64,000 bases of DNA from Candidatus Sericytochromatia bacterium S15B-MN24 CBMW_12 (GTDB lineage Bacteria; Cyanobacteriota; Sericytochromatia; S15B-MN24; UBA4093), in contig DAZV01000051.1 of the NCBI GenBank assembly GCA_002083825.1, forward strand, positions 1 to 64,000, read 5' to 3'. The notes beneath the pieces were generated by a model, which saw only the letters and a list, made by a program, of their open reading frames with translations, had not been told where the DNA came from and made no database searches. How positions within the stretch are numbered: position 1 is the first letter of the stretch; each line of letters begins with the position of its first letter. The position numbers were made by a program, and so were the translations under genes. Below, piece after piece: positions 62,656-64,000 of this stretch.

Positions 62656-63065
62656 CAGGTCCCCCCCGTTACGGTCAACCGGCGTTCGAGCAAATCCGTC
62701 GCCTCGGAGATCGGGCTCAGCACCTCGAAACCGAGGGAGCGGTAAAGCTCCAGCAGTTGGGGTTGGTCGATGCGAACGATGATGTTCTCGATGCCAAAGA
62801 CGTTGCGGGCCACGTCGGCCACCATCATGTTGGTGCTCTCGTCTCGGGAGACGATCACCACGGCTCGGGCTTCTTCGATGCCCGCCCGCCGCAGGACGTC
62901 GGTGTCGATTTCCATCCCCGTGACCGTTCGTCCCTTGAAATCCCGCGGGAGATGATTGATGAAGTTCTGGCGGTCGTAATCCAGGATGGTGACCTCACCA
63001 CCCTGCTCTACCAAACGCTGGGCAAAGCTTGCTCCCAGACGGCCGCAACCGACGATTAAGATCAT
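62655..63065 (-). CDS. TrkA-type regulator, RCK_N domain only
   Basis: A 136-residue Rossmann protein with V-G-C-G-R-L-G-A-S and an acidic residue in L-D-Y-D, matching TrkA-N alone without RCK_C. It is the first gene of the three-gene ion-transport operon; with the next gene it could form a hetero-dimeric gating unit. Confidence 0.9.
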   Translation of the reverse strand: MILIVGCGRLGASFAQRLVEQGGEVTILDYDRQNFINHLPRDFKGRTVTGMEIDTDVLRRAGIEEARAVVIVSRDESTNMMVADVARNVFGIENIIVRIDQPQLLELYRSLGFEVLSPISEATDLLERRLTVTGGT

Positions 63066-63143
63066 GTCTGCAAGCTCTCTATCCCCATGAGGCTACGTGG
63101 AACGCCCAGGCTCGCACGATGGCTTGATGCGCCATAAGGAGCC

Positions 63144-63172
63144 ACTATACGCTTTTGATAAGGGGCAATCAA
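63144..63172 (-). promoter_or_regulatory. Promoter of the TrkA/APC operon
   Basis: TTGATT (63172-63167), a 17-bp spacer and TATAGT (63149-63144) on the minus strand. The spacer holds the inverted repeat TTGAT/ATCAA, which could be an operator. Confidence 0.78.
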
Positions 63173-63200
63173 GGAAAATTAAGCACGCGCCATGCGCAAA

Positions 63201-63224
63201 GCCGGCAAGCGCTTGCTTGCCGGC
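63201..63224 (-). terminator. Terminator of the MshEN-like gene
   Basis: GCCGGCAAGC (63201-63210) and GCTTGCCGGC (63215-63224) form a perfect stem; TTT follows on the minus strand. Confidence 0.75.
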
Positions 63225-63271
63225 CGAAACGCGCCCGATCGAGCCGATCGATCAAACGCCAAACGCCTGAT

Positions 63272-63757
63272 TTAGAGGGTGATCCAGCGTTCTGAACGCG
63301 CATCGTCCAGGCGTTTATCGGACAACTCCAGCCGCTCCTTCAGCGCGACGGGCATCAGCCGGTAGACCAGCGTTCGGAAATAGGCCATGCGACGGCGACG
63401 CGTCGCCTGATCCATGAGGGCCCGATCCAGCACCTCCGGGCGAATGGCTCCCATCCTCAAAAGGATCTGCCCGATCTGGCCGCCCTCTCGCTCCTGTGCC
63501 AGAAGGGCCTCGTCCAAGGTGGACTGCGTGACCTTACGCCGCTTGACCAGGGCATCGCCGAGCCGAAGATCCGGATGAATCTCGTGCAGTGCGGCGCGCA
63601 GTTGGCGGAAGGTGACGCAGCCCAAGGTCAGTAGGGCATCGGTGAGCAGCAAGGAGGGGCAGTCCTTGCGAATCGCGAAGGCGAAGCGGATCTGCTCGGG
63701 GGTCACCAACCCTCGTTCGATCAGACAGCGTGCTGCGTAATGCTGGGTTTCAACCAT
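63272..63757 (-). CDS. MshEN-like (GspE/PilB N-terminal-type) protein
   Basis: A 161-residue protein. Residues about 65-120 carry two copies of the L-G-x-x-L-x-x-x-x-x-(I/V)-T/R-...-L-D-x-A-L pattern typical of MshEN domains, which bind c-di-GMP in type II secretion and pilus ATPases. Here there is no ATPase domain, so it could be a stand-alone c-di-GMP reader. AAGGAG lies ten bases before the ATG. Confidence 0.62.
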   Translation of the reverse strand: MVETQHYAARCLIERGLVTPEQIRFAFAIRKDCPSLLLTDALLTLGCVTFRQLRAALHEIHPDLRLGDALVKRRKVTQSTLDEALLAQEREGGQIGQILLRMGAIRPEVLDRALMDQATRRRRMAYFRTLVYRLMPVALKERLELSDKRLDDARSERWITL

Positions 63758-63892
63758 GCCGAGCCAACTCCTTTCAGATCGTTCACCTCCCTCTCGTACC
63801 CGGGGGGTATTGCGTAAATTTTGCGTGAAGACGGTCCCCAGGTGAACCCACGGAAGGCTATGATGGAGCGAGGCCGCCGAAAGGAGACTCTC

Positions 63893-64000
63893 ATGAACGT
63901 CGATTCCCCCCTTGCCACCGCCGACGCCATCGCCAAGAACCGCGTGATCGGCGTCATTCGCGCCAAGGATGCCTCCGAAGCCATCTGGGCGGCGGAAACC
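63893..64000 (+). CDS. KDPG/KHG aldolase, N-terminal fragment
   Basis: The first 36 codons of a gene running off the window. The opening with R-V-I-G-V-I-R-A-K-D-A-S-E-A resembles 2-dehydro-3-deoxyphosphogluconate aldolase (Eda) proteins. AAAGGAG precedes the ATG; TATGAT (63859-63864) may be its -10 box. Confidence 0.6.
   Translation, partial: MNVDSPLATADAIAKNRVIGVIRAKDASEAIWAAET

Overview
The window is about 64 kb of mostly GC-rich bacterial chromosome, densely packed with housekeeping genes. Several proteins have lipobox-type signal peptides, and many genes start with GTG or TTG behind good Shine-Dalgarno sequences. Gene orders such as yceD-rpmF-plsX-fabH-fabD, phoH-pgpH-ybeY-dgkA, cdd-era-recO and obg-proB-proA-nadD-yqeK-rsfS are typical of the Firmicutes/Cyanobacteria side of the tree rather than of Proteobacteria. 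A non-photosynthetic relative of Cyanobacteria (Sericytochromatia-like) is my guess; only a phylogeny of the housekeeping proteins could settle it.

Layout. Positions 1-2400 form a conspicuously AT-rich island with two convergent genes, a DUF3644 (HEPN-like) protein and a beta-class DNA methyltransferase, next to three tRNA genes (Val-GAC, Cys-GCA, Gly-CCC; 2440-2693). This is the only clear sign of recent transfer and the best candidate for a defence system. From 2.9 to 8.1 kb lie poorly characterised genes: two hypothetical proteins, a membrane protein, CvpA, an acetyltransferase and a F420 ligase-like protein. From 8.2 to 16.5 kb lie smpB and then a fatty-acid/ribosome block (yceD, rpmF, plsX, fabH, fabD, fabG, acpP, fabF, rnc, rpe). 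A small minus-strand gene and a C39-type lipoprotein follow. A long minus-strand run (26.2 to 17.8 kb) holds a CNNM/CorC protein, pyrG, cdd, era, recO, a large probable glycoside hydrolase and an AI-2E family transporter. After a plus-strand histidine kinase with an RsbU_N-like sensor, a second minus-strand run (33.3 to 27.6 kb) holds an ECF sigma factor, its zinc anti-sigma factor, a small secreted protein, a HIT protein, rpsU, phoH, a shortened pgpH, ybeY and dgkA.

Further on are ybaB-recR, a zinc-ribbon protein, a CoA-binding protein, a large TPR protein, 2-oxoacid:ferredoxin oxidoreductase (korA-korB) with an acetyltransferase and a lipoprotein, and the obg-proBA-nadD-yqeK-rsfS operon. 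The last 16 kb carry envelope and accessory genes: a degenerate cyclophilin, an M30-like metalloprotease lipoprotein, a Cys-rich mini-protein, secreted proteins, polX, a secreted alpha-amylase, a DUF4932-like protein, a stand-alone arginine deiminase, an APC permease with two TrkA-type regulators, an MshEN-like protein, and the start of a KDPG aldolase gene at the window edge.

Together the genes indicate an organism that makes type II fatty acids and proline, uses ferredoxin-linked 2-oxoacid oxidation (a lifestyle with anaerobic capacity), processes alpha-glucans outside the cytoplasm, and probably signals with c-di-AMP (PgpH, candidate potassium transport genes). No CRISPR array, insertion sequence, rRNA or replication origin was seen.
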